Origin: Lampris incognitus
Lineage: Eukaryota; Chordata; Actinopteri; Lampriformes; Lampridae
Length of the DNA stretch: 64,000 nucleotides
Assembly: GCF_029633865.1 (NCBI RefSeq)
Contig: NC_079214.1
Span: forward strand, 31,334,957-31,398,956
Direction of reading: 5' to 3'
Below are positions 20,640-32,130 of this stretch, in pieces (the first letter of the stretch is position 1; every line of letters begins with the position of its first letter). Position numbers and translations under genes: made by a program. The notes under the pieces were generated by a model. It was given only the letters and a program-made list of their open reading frames with translations, ran no database searches and had not been told where the DNA came from.

Positions 20640-21349
20640 TCTCGGCACCATGGTTTTCCAACCTGTTTCTTTCACAATTAGAAGATTGCGGTGAATAAAA
20701 TTAAGAACCACGGAAAATAATTCGCTGCCATTGTAGAAAACAGCTGAATCAGAATGTTTATGAATGTTTTATCTGAATTTTTAAGTCAAAGAATATGCAT
20801 GATAACGCTATCATTGCATTTTATGCCTGTCTATATTGAACGGGAAAAAAAAGCGGGAACATGAAGTTTTTTAAAGCATAGTCGGAATATTCTAGTAAGC
20901 ATGTATAAATTACAGGAATATCATTCTTTCATGGAGCTAGGGTTGACAACTCCTTGAAATGGAAATAAGGAACAGGGGGCAGAGACGGGGGTTGGATGGA
21001 CGGGGCGGCGCGGGCATAAGAAATATAATGTGCCTTACACCATGATGTCAGGCATAGTTCGTGTAAGACGAGCACAAGATAGCCAGTACTGCTTTACTAA
21101 ATATAAGCTACTTTGAAACACAGTGAACATTTTGAAAACATAATGACAGCTCTGAACTAAAGAAGGAGGATGTAGATAACCTTGTAGCGTTATGTTCGTA
21201 CCGACCTGCATTCCGTGCTTACAGAGTAGTCATCTGATCATACAGCTAGAGGCGGCATTATACACACAGCTACATGCCTGTACACTGTACCTGAGTTCCT
21301 CTGCAATGAGTATTAAATGTTAAGCCTAGACGCTAGCACTGCCTCCATG
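20640..21349. other. No gene recognised
   Basis: Right flank of E1 and downstream sequence with GGAATATTCTAGTAAGC motifs echoing the left flank. I see no coding signal. Confidence 0.3.
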
Positions 21350-22563
21350 CGAGTCATTCTACAGCTCTTATGTCGAGCTTATTCATCAAGTTAGCCTTTG
21401 CTCCTGTGTCCAGCTTGAGAGGAGTGACAGCTCCGTTTATATGCAATGGAAAAGTCCACTTGTCCTGCTCAACTCTGTTCACACTTGACTGTTCAGTCCC
21501 TTTAGGCGTGACTGTTATGTCTGCACACATCGACAGTGCTGCATTTGATTTGGTGCTGTTCTATTGTGCTGGGATCGATTGGTGATGCCTGCGGGCTCTG
21601 GGTTGTTTGATCGGGTCTGCCTTTGATGCTGTGTCAGTCTAAATAAAGAATGCCACGGAGAGGTTGTGTCGAGCGACAGCGCTGTGTCCTGACGTGATTT
21701 CTAAATACAATAGTGACCTCTTCCTGCGCTACCATTCCCACGAAGAATGAATCACAGCGATCAGTTTCTTCCGCTGCATGCATGCACACGTTCACCCCGG
21801 CTTTGTTTCCCCTTGGAAAATCATTGTTTCGCGTAGTGATTCTGTCCTTTACATTTATTACAGACGTTGCCATAAGCTGAGCATTGTTTGGGTGCATGTC
21901 GAGTGCCACATCTTTTACAATTAAAAGACCCTAAGCCCTTTTGCTGTTTCGACTGCCATGATGTTCTCTGTTTCTGTGTCCGTGCAGGCACAGTGGCTAT
22001 CGCTGCGATGTCTTTTTCACTTTCCTTCGCGCCACCACCGAACGTTCTAGCATGTTGCAGGGCTACCTCACTAGCATGGCATATCCTCACAGCTCCAGCT
22101 AAGGTAAGGCCCATTTCTCATAGTAATCTCTCTCATAGTAATCTCTCTCTCACTTTCTTGTCATTAATGGATCCCGGATCATTGACTCATGCAGCTCTCC
22201 AAAATTGCACGTCATAGCTTTCAATTTCAAGTCCGTCAAAAAAAAAGTCAATGCTCTCACCATTTTGCTGCGTACGCATGCGAACCGCGTACCGTTCGAA
22301 TGTCTCGTTTTTCTTTGGCGAACAATGTTCATCAAACTTCTTGACAACTTCGACGAACGTGTCGTCGGTGTAAACAAACTGCTGTATACCTCCAATGCTT
22401 GAGGTCCTGCGACGGTAAGTAGCAATGCAATCTTCCGTGAGTCCGGTTTGTCAACCAGTCCGAGGGCTTGCATGCACAGCATGAATTGCTGCTTGAACAT
22501 CCGCCACTCGTAGTCCACTTTTCCAGTCCAATTCACAGCGTCAGGTGGCTTCAACCTTTCCAT
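21350..22563 (-). pseudogene. E5: decayed Gypsy-type gag-protease remnant
   Basis: Minus strand: 22563-22150 resembles a Gypsy gag N-terminus (MERLKPPDAVNWTG; WRMFKQQFMLCMQALGL). A second frame (22114-21821) has two Cys-rich nucleocapsid knuckles (CKRCGTRHAPKQC, CNKCKGQNHYAKQ). Around 21410 a third stretch gives an aspartic protease motif LDTGAKANLM. Frames change between the pieces and no RT follows, so the element is truncated and dead. The putative LTR lies at 22595 onward. Confidence 0.65.
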
Positions 22564-22932
22564 GACGGCTGTCTCTGGACCACTACTGGTACCATGTAAT
22601 GTTTCTTATTATGAATGAAGAAATTTGGGTTCATCAATTACAACTATTTATTAATGTACTGTGACAACTCAGCTAACATGTGCATCAAGTATCGTGTGGC
22701 GTGGCGTCTTCTTCTGCTGGAATCCTACAGACTATTAAAGACAATACGAGAGATCAGCGTGACGTCACAACAACAAACAACCTTCTTCCGAGTGGCTAGC
22801 TTCGCGGAGTGCAATGTTTACAGAACACAGAGGGCAGAGTCGAAACGCGTCTGTCGCAAGGGGTCTGTAATGTTTGTCCCATGTGTGTATGAAATAAAGA
22901 GCATCTACTACTACTACTTTCAGCTGCTCCCT

Positions 22933-24513
22933 TTAGGGGTCGCCACAGCGGATCATCCGTTTCCGTTTCTTCCTGTCTTCTGCGTCTTCCTCTGTCACAC
23001 CAGCCAGCCGCATGTCTTCCCTCACCACATCTATAAACCTCCTCTTTGGCCTTCTTCTTCTCCTCTTCCCTGGCAGCTCCATATTCAGCATCCTTCTCCC
23101 AATATACTCAGCATCTCTCCTCCACACATGTCCAAGCCATCTCAATCTTGCCTCTCTTGCTTTGTCTCCAAACCGTCCAACCTGATCGGTCCCTCTAATA
23201 TAATCGTTCCTAATCCTGTCCTTCTTCGTTACTCCCAGTGAAAATCTTAGCATCTTCAACTCTGCCACCTCCAGCTCCACATCCTGTCTTTTCGTCAGTG
23301 CCACTGTCTCCAAACCATATAACATAGCTGGTCTCACAACCATCTTGTAAACTTTCCCTTTAACTCTTTCTGGTACTCTTCTGTCGCAAATCACTCCTGA
23401 CACACTTCTCCACCCACTCCAACCTGCCTGCACTCTCTTTTTCACCTCTCTACTGCACTCCCCGTTACTTTGGACAGTTGACCCCAAGTATTTAAACTCA
23501 AATGCCTTTGTCACCTCCACTCCTTGCATCCTCACCATTCCACTGTCCTCTCTCTCATTCACGCATAGGTATTCCGTCTTGCTCCGACTGACTTTCATTC
23601 CTCTTCTCTCCAGTGCATACCTCCACCTCTCCAGGCTCTCCTCAACCTGCACCCTACTCTCGCTACAGATCACAATGTCATCCGCGAACATCATCGTCCA
23701 TGGAGACTCCTGCCTGATCTTGTCCGTCAACCTGTCCATCACCATTGCAAACAAGAAAGGGCTCAGAGCCGATCCTTGATGTAATCCCACCTCCACCTTG
23801 AACCCATCTGTCATTCCAACCGCACACCTCACCATTGTCACACTTCCCTCATACGTATCCTGCACCTCTCCTTCATACTTCTCTGCAACTCCTGACTCCC
23901 TCATACAATACCACACCTCCTCTCTCGGCACTCTGTCATAAGCTTTCTCTAAATCTACAAAGACACAATGCAACTCTTTCTGGCCTTCTCTATACTTCTC
24001 AATCAACATTCTCAAAGCAAACATCGCATCTGTGGTGCTCTTTTGTGGCATGAACCCATACTGCTGCTCGCTGATCATCACCTCTCCTCTTAACCTAGCT
24101 TCTATTACTCTTTCCCAAATCTTCATGCTGTGGCTGATCAACTTTATACCTCTGTAGTTGTTACACTTCTGCACATCGCCCTTGTTCTTGAAAATCGGTA
24201 CCAGTATGCTTCTTCTCCACTCCTCAGGCATCCTCTCACTTTCCAGGATTGTGTTAAACAATCTAGTTAAAAACTCCACTGCCATCTCTCCTAAACATCT
24301 CCATGCCTCCACAGGTATGTCATCAGGACCAACTGCCTTTCCACTCTTCATCCTCTTCATAGCTGCCCTCACTTCCTCCTTGCTAATCCGCTGAACTTCC
24401 TGATTCACTATCCCTACATCATCCAACCTTCTCTCTCTCTCATTTTCTTCATTCATCAGCCCCTCAAAGTATTCCTTCCACCTTCTTAGCACACTCTCCT
24501 TGCTTGTCAGCAC
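22933..24513 (-). pseudogene. RTE reverse transcriptase and C-terminal domain
   Basis: 526 residues. RT motifs: FVDLEKAYDRVPRE (near 190), GLHQGSALSPFLFAMVMD (near 245) and the catalytic MFADDIVICSES (near 275). The thumb/C-terminal part has YKMVVRPAMLYGLETVALTK and WLGHVWRRDAEYIGRRML near the end. Ends MIRCGDP*, just before the conserved 3' tail. This half is uninterrupted, but it is out of frame with the endonuclease, so the full protein is not made. Confidence 0.85.
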
Positions 24514-25925
24514 ATTTCCATCTCTATCCTGATCGCCCTAACTTGCTGCACATCCTTTGCAGCTTGGTCCCTCTGTCTAGCCAATTGGTACAAGTCCTTT
24601 TCTCCTTCCTTAGTGTCTAATCTGTCATATAAATCACCATAGGCCTTTTCCTTCGTCTTTGCCACCTCTCTCTTTGCTTTACGCTGCATCTCCTTGTACT
24701 CCTGTCTACTTTCTTCATCTCTCTTACTATCCCACTTCTTCTTTGCCAACCTTTTCCTCTGTATAATTTGCTGTACTTCCTCATTCCACCACCAAGTCTC
24801 CTTGTCTTCCTTCCTCTGTCCTGATGACACACCAAGTACCTTCCTAGCTGTCTCCCTCACTATTTCTGCAGCGGTTGTCCAGCCATCTGGCAACTCTTCA
24901 CTACCACCCAGTGCCTGTCTTAACTCCTGCCTGAACTCCACACAACAGTCTTCCTTCTTCAACTTCCACCATTTGATCTTCGGCTGTGTCTTCACTCGCT
25001 TCCTCTTCTTGGTCTCCAAAGTCATCCTACAGACCACCATCCGATGCTGCCTAGCTACGTTCTCCCCTGTCACCACCTTGCAGTCTCCAATCCCTTTTAG
25101 ATGGCACCTTCTACATAAGATATAGTCCACCTGTGTGCACTTTCCTCCACTCTGGTATGTCACCCTGTGTTCCTCCCTCTTCTTGAAATATGTATTCACC
25201 ACAGCCATTTCCATCCTTTTCACAAAATCGACCACCATCTGTCCTTCCACATTTCTCTTCTTTACTCCATACCTTCCCATCACCTCCTCATCACCTCTGT
25301 TCCCTTCACCAACATGTCCACTGAAGTCCACTCCAATCACCACTCTCTCCTCCTTGGGTACCCTCTCCACCATGTCGTCCAACTCACTCCCGAGTTCTTC
25401 TTTTTCATCCATCTCACACCCAACTTGCGGAGCATATGCGCTGATAACATTCAGCTATAAATCTTCAATTTCCAGCTTCATACTCATCACTCTGTCTGAC
25501 ACTCTCTTCACCTCCAGCACGCTCTTGACATACTCTTCCTTCAGAATTACCCCTACCCCATTACTCCTCCCATTCACACCATGGTAGAAGAGTTTGAACC
25601 CACCTCCGATACTCCTGGCCTTACTCCCCTTCCACCTGGTCTCTTGCACACTCAGTATGCCTACCTTTCTTCTTTCCATCATGTCAGCCAGCTCTCTCCC
25701 TTTACCAGTCATAATGCCAACATTCAAAGTTCCAACTCTCACCTCCACATGCCTACCCTTCCTCCTCTCTAGCTGCCTCTGGACATGCTTTCCCCCTCTC
25801 CTTCTCCTTCGCCAAACAGTAGCATAGTTTCCACCGACACCCTGCTGGTTAACAATACCGGTGGCGGTCATTGATAACCCGGGCCTCGACCGATCCGGTA
25901 TGTAAGTCTTATTTATGATCTGCAT
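24507..25925 (-). pseudogene. RTE endonuclease and linker
   Basis: Endonuclease-like fold in two open stretches. 25925-25455 holds RVGTLNVGIMTGKGRELADM and VQETRWKGSKARSIGGGFKL (catalytic Asn and Glu regions); 25412-24507 holds VVIGVDFSGHVGEGN, YILCRR and QHRMVVCRM. A stop codon near 25452 and loss of frame near 24510 separate the parts. In active relatives this enzyme nicks the target for reverse transcription. Confidence 0.8.
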
Positions 25926-26222
25926 ATTTGATTTGGCAAAGATTTTACGCTGGATGCCCTTCCTGACGCAACCCTCCCCATTTGTCCGGGCTTGGGACCG
26001 GCACTAAGGATGCACTGGCTTGTGCATCCTCAGTGGCTGGGTTGTATGAAATAAAGAGCATAATAAAGTAATTTTGAGTGCAGATTAAATTAAACTATTG
26101 TTTTTGTGTTCAGTTTATCTTCAACTTGCTGTGAATAACGTGTGTAAACATCAATACAAAAGTTTGTTGAATTATGCTCTCTAGTCTAACTAATGTTATT
26201 TGTGTTGGAGCCTAGTCCAACA

Positions 26223-26844
26223 GTGGGACATTCAGCTCAAACCGGTCTCGAGGCATAATATGCTTATGTCCCGTCTCGAGACATATCTCTCGAGACATTT
26301 GTCCACCTCTGGGCGTTTTGCTCCTAACGGACATTTGGGACATTTTTGGATCGCCTAGCTGAATGAGAAGGTAAGGAAGTGTTCGCGACTAATTAATTAA
26401 TAATTCTGTTGAAACAAAAATAAAGTAGTAGGCCTAGCTATAGAAAGCTGGGTGTTTCATGAACAATATTATATGTTGTTTTCATTAGTAATGACGCGAT
26501 CGGGGATTTACATTACTTTGACTGACGTAAAATGTAGTTAACGTTAGCTAGCCAGGCGGTGTTTGGGGGAACTCAACTGACGTCTGGGTAATGTAATGCC
26601 GGGTGCCACAACAATGTATCTTGTACACCAATGTTTATTTTGGGGATAATAGCACGTTAATAATAGCAAAAACGTTTGATTTCTCAAGAAAGTATACAGA
26701 CTGTATATCTGGTATAGCTTGCAGGTAGGTGCGTTTGTGGCTACTGCCCTCAGGTGGTAAGTATCGGTAAATATATTAGTATTAACTCCTATCACCGCAG
26801 TCAGAAGCGGATTTGGATTTGCTACTGGATCAAAAAGACATGCA
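26223..26844. other. No gene recognised
   Basis: Contains a few GTCTCGAGAC palindromes near 26250-26300. No coding feature supported. Confidence 0.35.
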
Positions 26845-27036
26845 TGTTAGGGTTTTAGTAGGCACAGACAGGAGTTATAATACTCCTGTCTGTGCCCCTG
26901 ACCGAGGCATGGCAAGATGAACTGGAGTTGATCTCCAGGTGCTGCACGGTGGCTGCCTACTGCTCCTAGTTACACAGCTAGGATGGGTTAAATGCAGAGC
27001 ATAATTTCCCCATGGGGATTAATAAAGTACATTAAA
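26845..27036 (+). mobile_element. SINE 3' fragment
   Basis: Matches the 3' half of the SINE at 31790-32130: AAAGACATGCATG, ACTCCTGTCTGTGCCCCTGA, GGTGCTGCACGGTGGCTGCC, GGGTTAAATGCAGAGCATAA, and a tail GGGATTAATAAAGTACATT. It carries a private 15-bp hairpin (26861-26896). Confidence 0.75.
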
Positions 27037-27739
27037 AAAACAAGCTAACAATTTGTGATCAATTTTTTAGTAATGCCGTTTCAAATTTAATCGAATTCCA
27101 TCTAAACCAAGCCAGTAATGCATGAGAGAGCAATCCTCAAAAACAAAAAGGGACAATATGAGCACTGACCATGTTTAAAGGCCATTGTTTTAAACCCCAA
27201 CGCATGTTTACATTTCACCGAAACAGGTTTGGAGCCAAAATCCCTTATTTTGGCATTAACTTTAGAGTTTTCTAGCCAAGGCCTAGCCGTGCCCATAGGT
27301 TAGGCAGTGTGTAAAGGGACAGTCCAAGTTTTTTGACAGACGATGGTATGGCGCACTCCTTAGAATTGATATCAATGCAACGCCTACATTATGGAGATTT
27401 GAGACACGAGACCACCGCTGGACACAGCTTTACAACAGTGTCTTATGGTGCTCATTCACTAAGGTTTTGGTAGGATGGTAAAACATAACTCACTGTATTT
27501 TGTTACACATCAACATCATCTCCGTCTTATCTTTGCAATGTTGAATTCCTCAGTCAGACTGGATAGAGGTATTTCCATAATTCCTTTTTCCCATACAACA
27601 CCTCACTACCCATATTTGTTGCATGTATGTAAAGTACTTTTTTTTATTATTCTCAAGTGTATAATATCAAATATAATTCGAATTCCATGGGGAGGAAATG
27701 ATGACATATCAAAGACTACAACTGCCACTGTTTCCCAGG
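27037..27739. other. No gene recognised
   Basis: Non-repetitive AT-rich sequence; no supported feature. Confidence 0.35.
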
Positions 27740-27827
<88 letters not shown>

Positions 27828-27932
27828 CAGAGGTTGAATATGAAGCATATCCTCAGGAAGTGGCGATGCCTGAACTGTATATGACCAACACACACGCACG
27901 CACGCACATGCACACACACACACACACACACA

Positions 27933-27970
<38 letters not shown>
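27740..27970 (+). repeat. Two (CA)n microsatellites
   Basis: A long uninterrupted CA run at about 27740-27826, 60 bp of unique sequence, then an imperfect CA/CG run at about 27888-27970. Smaller CA runs follow to about 28240. Confidence 0.95.
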
Positions 27971-27972
<2 letters not shown>

Positions 27973-28240
27973 CTGCACATCCATGTGGAGTTGCCTAGCT
28001 GGTGTATGAGCAGCGTGTCTATCAACTTGTGACAGTTTGACAGCTCAAGCTCCAAGCGCTTTGTCCACTGTAATCACATCAAGAAACACACACAACACAC
28101 ATGTGCATGCATACACAGTGTCACCACGTCAAAATAGGGCTGCAACTGCTACTTTAATGCTTTCGAACTCTGGCATTAAAACACTCTTTCAAACATAGCC
28201 ATGTGCACGTACACACACGCACACTCACACACTTACTGCA

Positions 28241-28700
28241 GCCACCTCAAGCAGGGGTAATGGCTACCAGCTACCACCCAGAGGCTTACATCTTCATATC
28301 AAGGCTTGCATACATCAAAGATGTAGACACTGTTTTTTTTTCTTCTTTTATCACCTAGTACATGTCTGCTGTTACTGCTGGGATTCTGCACTCTTTCGTT
28401 TATATCCAGTCTATTTGCGTGATGTGATTTTTGTTGTCCTTGAAAGGAATTTATGATTATGGAAGTTTTGATTTCACAACAACATTGAAAAAGCCTTTTT
28501 TTTTTCAAATGTTCCATAATGTTTTATCCACCATACAATATTGGAAACTCTTCCCTTATTTTTATGGACTGCTGATGAGTGAATACTCATCTTTTGCATA
28601 ATTCCATTCTTTTATTTAGACAGAGGGCAAGTAAAGGGAGTTACATAAAATATAATATTAGTACTATATTACTAATATATATATATATATAATTTATATA
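28241..28700. other. No gene recognised
   Basis: AT-rich sequence with a TA run near 28675-28690. No coding feature supported. Confidence 0.35.
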
Positions 28701-28719
28701 TAATATACAATCAAGTGAG

Positions 28720-28960
28720 TCAAGTAAATTCTTTATGAGAGAGTACTGTCTCGTAAAGAATTTAGTTTACTATTTTGCTCCTTATTTGTTGAGCACTTTC
28801 CCTACCGTTGAGTGTTTCTTTTAACAAAGTTATATATATAAAACTTAATTAAAAGAAACGCTCAACGTGATCAAAGGTGATCAACAAATAAGGAGCAAAA
28901 TAATCCAGGGATTCAAGTAAATTTTGTATGAGACAGTACAAGCCTGTTTCATGCCATATG
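28720..28960. repeat. Compound palindromic element
   Basis: Two nested inverted repeats: GTAAATTCTTTATGAGAGAG (about 28724) against TCTCGTAAAGAATTTAGTTTAC (ending 28770), and TATTTTGCTCCTTATTTGTT (28771) against AACAAATAAGGAGCAAAATA (ending 28902). A third partial copy of the GAGACAGTAC motif follows near 28930. Likely a non-autonomous hairpin-forming element. Confidence 0.65.
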
Positions 28961-29459
28961 CAATCATATGACAATATGATTGCCCCCATTCGATGATACA
29001 CGTGACATTTATTAGATGTTGTATTTTTATATTTTAACTGCCTGCCCTTCCAACTGTGTCCCAACACCACCCCACTATATGATATATGTAAATTACCCCA
29101 TTTGACGTTACCTTGTTAAATTTTAAATGTATGCTATTTCAACAGTGCCCTGGACTTTTAAATGCTTTTTCAAAACAAGCCCCAGCCCCTTACCCCATTG
29201 GTTGTAATGTTTTCTATCCCACCATTGGTTGCTGTGCATTGTAACTACCTACCCTATTGGTTGTAATATTTCAAATGCTTTCTATCCTCTCATTGGTTGC
29301 TGTTCACCGAAATTAGGGGCGTGACGCTGGGCAACGTAATACTTTTTGACTGTGTGTTCTTTGTTGAATCACATTGGCAGCTGATGAGTGTGCAACGCAC
29401 GAAATATGTTTGTACTGAAATGCATTAAAGTTTTTTTTACCTACATCTATCTTCATATA
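28961..29459. other. Unique sequence with a short repeat at its end
   Basis: No gene seen. The last part (GCTGATGAGTGTGCAACGCA near 29382, then TGTACTGAAATGCATTAAAG) matches one arm of the hairpin element at 31234-31386. Confidence 0.4.
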
Positions 29460-31076
29460 CACTACCGTTCAAAAGTTTGGGATCACCCAAACAATTTTGT
29501 GTTTTCCATGAAAAGTCACACTTATTCACCACCATATGTTGTGAAATGAATAGAAAATAGAGTCAAGACATTGACAAGGTTAGAAATAATGATTTGTATT
29601 TGAAATAATATTTTTTTTATATCAAACTTTGCTTTCGTCAAAGAATCCTCCATTTGCAGCAATTACAGCATTGCAGACCTTTGGCATTCTAGCTGTTAAT
29701 TTGTTGAGGTAATCTGGAGAAATTGCACCCCACGCTTCCAGAAGCAGCTCCCACAAGTTGGATTGGTTGGATGGGCACTTCTTGCGTACCATACGGTCAA
29801 GCTGCTCCCACAACAGCTCAATGGGGTTCAGATCTGGTGACTGCGCTGGCCACTCCATTACCGATAGAATACCAGCTGCCTGCTTCTGCTCTAAATAGTT
29901 CTTGCACAATTTGGAGGTGTGTTTAGGGTCATTGTCCTGTTGTAGGATGAAATTGGCTCCAATCAAGCGCTGTCCACTGGGTATGGCATGGCGTTGCAAA
30001 ATGGAGTGATAGCCTTCCTTAATCAGAATCCCTTTTACCCTGTACAAATCTCCCACCTTACCAGCACCAAAGCAACCCCAGACCATCACATTACCTCCAC
30101 CATGCTTAACAGATGGCGTCAGGCATTCTTCCAGCATCTTTTCATTTGTTCTGCGTCTCACAAACGTTCTTCTTTGTGATCCAAACACCTCAAACTTGGA
30201 TTCATCCGTCCACAACACTTTTTTCCAGTCTTCCTCTGTCCAATGTCTGTGTTCTTTTGCCCATCTTAATCTTTTTCTTTTATTGGTCAGTCTCAGATAT
30301 GGCTTTTTCTTTGCCACTCTGCCCTGAAGCCCAGAATCCCGCAGCCGCCTCTTCACTGTAGATGTTGACACTGGTGTTTTGCGGGTACTATTTAATGAAG
30401 ATGCCAGTTGGGGACCTGTGAGGCGTCTGTTTCTCAAACTAGAGACTCTAATGTACTTATCTTCTTGCTCAGTTGTGCAACGCGGCCTCCCACTTCTTTT
30501 TCTACTCTGGTTAGAGCCTGTTTGTGCTTTCCTCTGAAGGGAGTAGTACACACCGGTGTAGGAAATCTTCAATTTCTTAGCAATTTCTCGCATGGAATAG
30601 CCTTAATTTCTAAGAACAAGAATAGACTGTCGAGTTTCAGATGAAAGTTCTCTTTTTCTGGCCATTTTGAGCGTTTAATTGACCCCACAAATGTGATGCT
30701 CCAGAAACTCAATCTGCTCAAAGGAAGGTCAGTTTTGTAGCTTCTGTAACGAGCTAAACTGTTTTCGGATGTGTGAACATGATTGCACAAGGGTTTTCTA
30801 ATCATCAATTAGCCTTCTGAGCCAATGAGCAAACACATTGTACCATTAGAACACTGGAGTGATAGTTGCTTGAAATGGGCCTCTATACACCTATGTAGAT
30901 ATTGCACCAAAAACCCGACATTTGCAGCTAGAATAGTCATTTACCACATTAGCAATGTATAGAGTGTATTTCTTTAAAGTTAAGACTAGTTTAAAGTTAT
31001 CTTCATTGAAAAGTACAGTGCTTTTCCTTCAAAAATATGGACATTTCAATGTGATCCCAAACTTTTGAACGGTATG
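29460..31076 (-). mobile_element. Tc1-related transposon with DD38E spacing (Intruder-like)
   Basis: 1617 bp. Left end CACTACCGTTCAAAAGTTTG, right end (minus) CATACCGTTCAAAAGTTTGG, with TA directly outside both. It encodes one transposase on the minus strand that is complete except for one stop codon. Terminal repeats are near-identical over about 25 bp. Confidence 0.9.
29622..30665 (-). pseudogene. Tc1-related transposase, one premature stop
   Basis: Frame starts at ATG 30665 (MARKRELSSETRQ) and runs 347 codons with a single TAA at codon 21 (30605-30603); the uninterrupted part from Met25 is 323 residues. It has an N-terminal helix-turn-helix region (MREIAKKLKISYTGVYYSLQ), a GRPR AT-hook-like motif near residue 35 of that part, and the catalytic triad: WTDES (Asp 130), QQDNDPKHTS (Asp 220) and SPDLNPIE (Glu 259). 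The last two are 38 residues apart, unlike the 34 of classic Tc1. It cuts and pastes its own element when intact. Confidence 0.88.
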
Positions 31077-31081
31077 TATAT

Positions 31082-31160
31082 ATATATATGTGTGTGTGTG
31101 TGTGTATACATACACACATACATCTACACATACATACACACACACACATACACACATATA
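31082..31160 (+). repeat. TA/TG/CA simple repeat
   Basis: Short TATA, TGTG and ACAC runs directly beside the Tc1-related element. Confidence 0.8.
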
Positions 31161-31233
31161 TATATTGTATGTAGCGTTTTTTTCTGAAACCGTCAATGGT
31201 GTTATAACTCCTCAGCTAATGAGGAGCAGAATA

Positions 31234-31386
31234 TCAACACAGATACAGGAAAAAAAAGTTTTAATACATTGCAGTACAGGCCTGTTCGTGCGTCACGCAC
31301 TGCCTACTGCAGCTGATGAGTGCGCAACACACGAAACAGGCCTGTTCTGTAATGTATTCAAACTTTTTCCCCTGTATCTGTGTTGA
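31234..31386. repeat. Hairpin element with about 60-bp arms
   Basis: Left arm TCAACACAGATACAGGAAAA...GTACAGGCCTGTTCGTG; right arm CACGAAACAGGCCTGTTCTG...CCCCTGTATCTGTGTTGA. The loop holds TGCCTACTGCAGCTGATGAG. A non-autonomous, MITE-like palindrome. Confidence 0.7.
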
Positions 31387-31394
31387 TATATAGT

Positions 31395-31449
31395 ATGTGT
31401 GTGTGTGTGTGTGTGTATACATACATACATACATACATACATACATACA

Positions 31450-31481
<32 letters not shown>

Positions 31482-31490
31482 CATACATAT
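31395..31490 (+). repeat. (TG)n then (ATAC)n microsatellite
   Basis: A TG run at about 31395-31415, followed by about 16 ATAC units to about 31480. Confidence 0.95.
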
Positions 31491-31789
31491 ATAAATATAA
31501 ACACTATAATTTCTAATAAGAATCACTAAAAGTAGGTTGTAACTATTCATGAAAAAGCAAAGAAAAGACAAACAAGCATTAGCATAAAAAAAAAGACTGA
31601 GAGGTTGCAATGTTCTAGTGTGACCAATGATTGCAACCACATGTACTGCACAAACAAACAGCTATTTCTCCTCTGAAAGGGCAAACTCTATTTAATATGA
31701 AATGCTGTGATTAATTCCTCAAAGAATGATAATAATGAGATGTCTTGGTCAGCAGACATGTACAGTGCCATATCCTTTTAGTGCCATGA

Positions 31790-32130
31790 ATGGTGGCAAG
31801 GTGGCCCAGTGGTTAGCACTGTTACCTCAAAGCAAGAAGGTCCTGGGTTCAAACCTCAGGTCTTCCCAGGTCATTTTTGTGTGGAGTTTGCATGTTCTCC
31901 CCATGTCTGTGTGAGCTTCCTCCGGGTGCTCCGGTTTCCTCCCACCATCAAAAAGACATACATGCATGCTAGGGTTAATACTCCTGTCTGTGTCCCTGAC
32001 CAAGGCAATGGAAAGAAGAACTGGAGTTGGTCCCCAGGTGCTGCAGCTGCCCACTGCTGCTGTACAATAGGATGGGGTAAATGCAGAGAACACATTCATT
32101 GTAAGAATACAATGTCAAATAAAGTGTCTT
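31790..32130 (+). mobile_element. tRNA-headed SINE, apparently full length
   Basis: Head with A-box TGGCCCAGTGG and B-box GGTTCAAACC, conserved body (GGAGTTTGCATGTTCTCCCC, CCTCCCACCATCAAAAAGAC), a segment ending GGGGTAAATGCAGAG and a tail TCAAATAAAGTGTCTTTC. Transcribed by polymerase III and moved by LINE machinery in known relatives. Confidence 0.8.

Larger units (their letters stand above)
22905..26042 (-). mobile_element. RTE-clade (Rex3-like) LINE, nearly full length, copy 1
   Basis: About 3.14 kb. Order on the minus strand: 5' region (AAGGGCATCCAGCGTAAAAT near 25960), apurinic endonuclease, reverse transcriptase, C-terminal domain, and the 3' end GTGGCGACCCCTAAAGGGAG followed by a (TAG)n tail. 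The 19-bp TGTATGAAATAAAGAGCAT flanks both ends (22886-22904, 26043-26061). At least two coding lesions: a stop near 25452 and a frameshift near 24510. Confidence 0.9.
22595..26222 (-). repeat. E5 putative 5' LTR, split by an RTE LINE
   Basis: A primer-site-like TGGTACCAGTAGTGGTCC (minus, 22594-22577) follows the LTR end ...ACATTACA. The other LTR end is proposed at 26222 (minus TGTTGGACTAGGCTCCAACA). The RTE insertion and its duplicated 19-bp target (22886-22904, 26043-26061) lie inside. No second LTR copy was found, so this is tentative. Confidence 0.4.

Noticed and set aside
22933-25925. Plus-strand ORFs (Pro/Ser/Leu-rich, up to 150 codons) across the RTE LINE
   Set aside because: Antisense shadows of the endonuclease and RT frames; the same shadows recur at 37281-40268 over RTE copy 2.
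27475-28055. ORFs with long Thr-His or Cys-Val runs
   Set aside because: Translations of (CA)n microsatellites, not proteins. The same holds near 12607-13078, 31261-31640, 34331-35216, 48582-48831 and 49440-49919.
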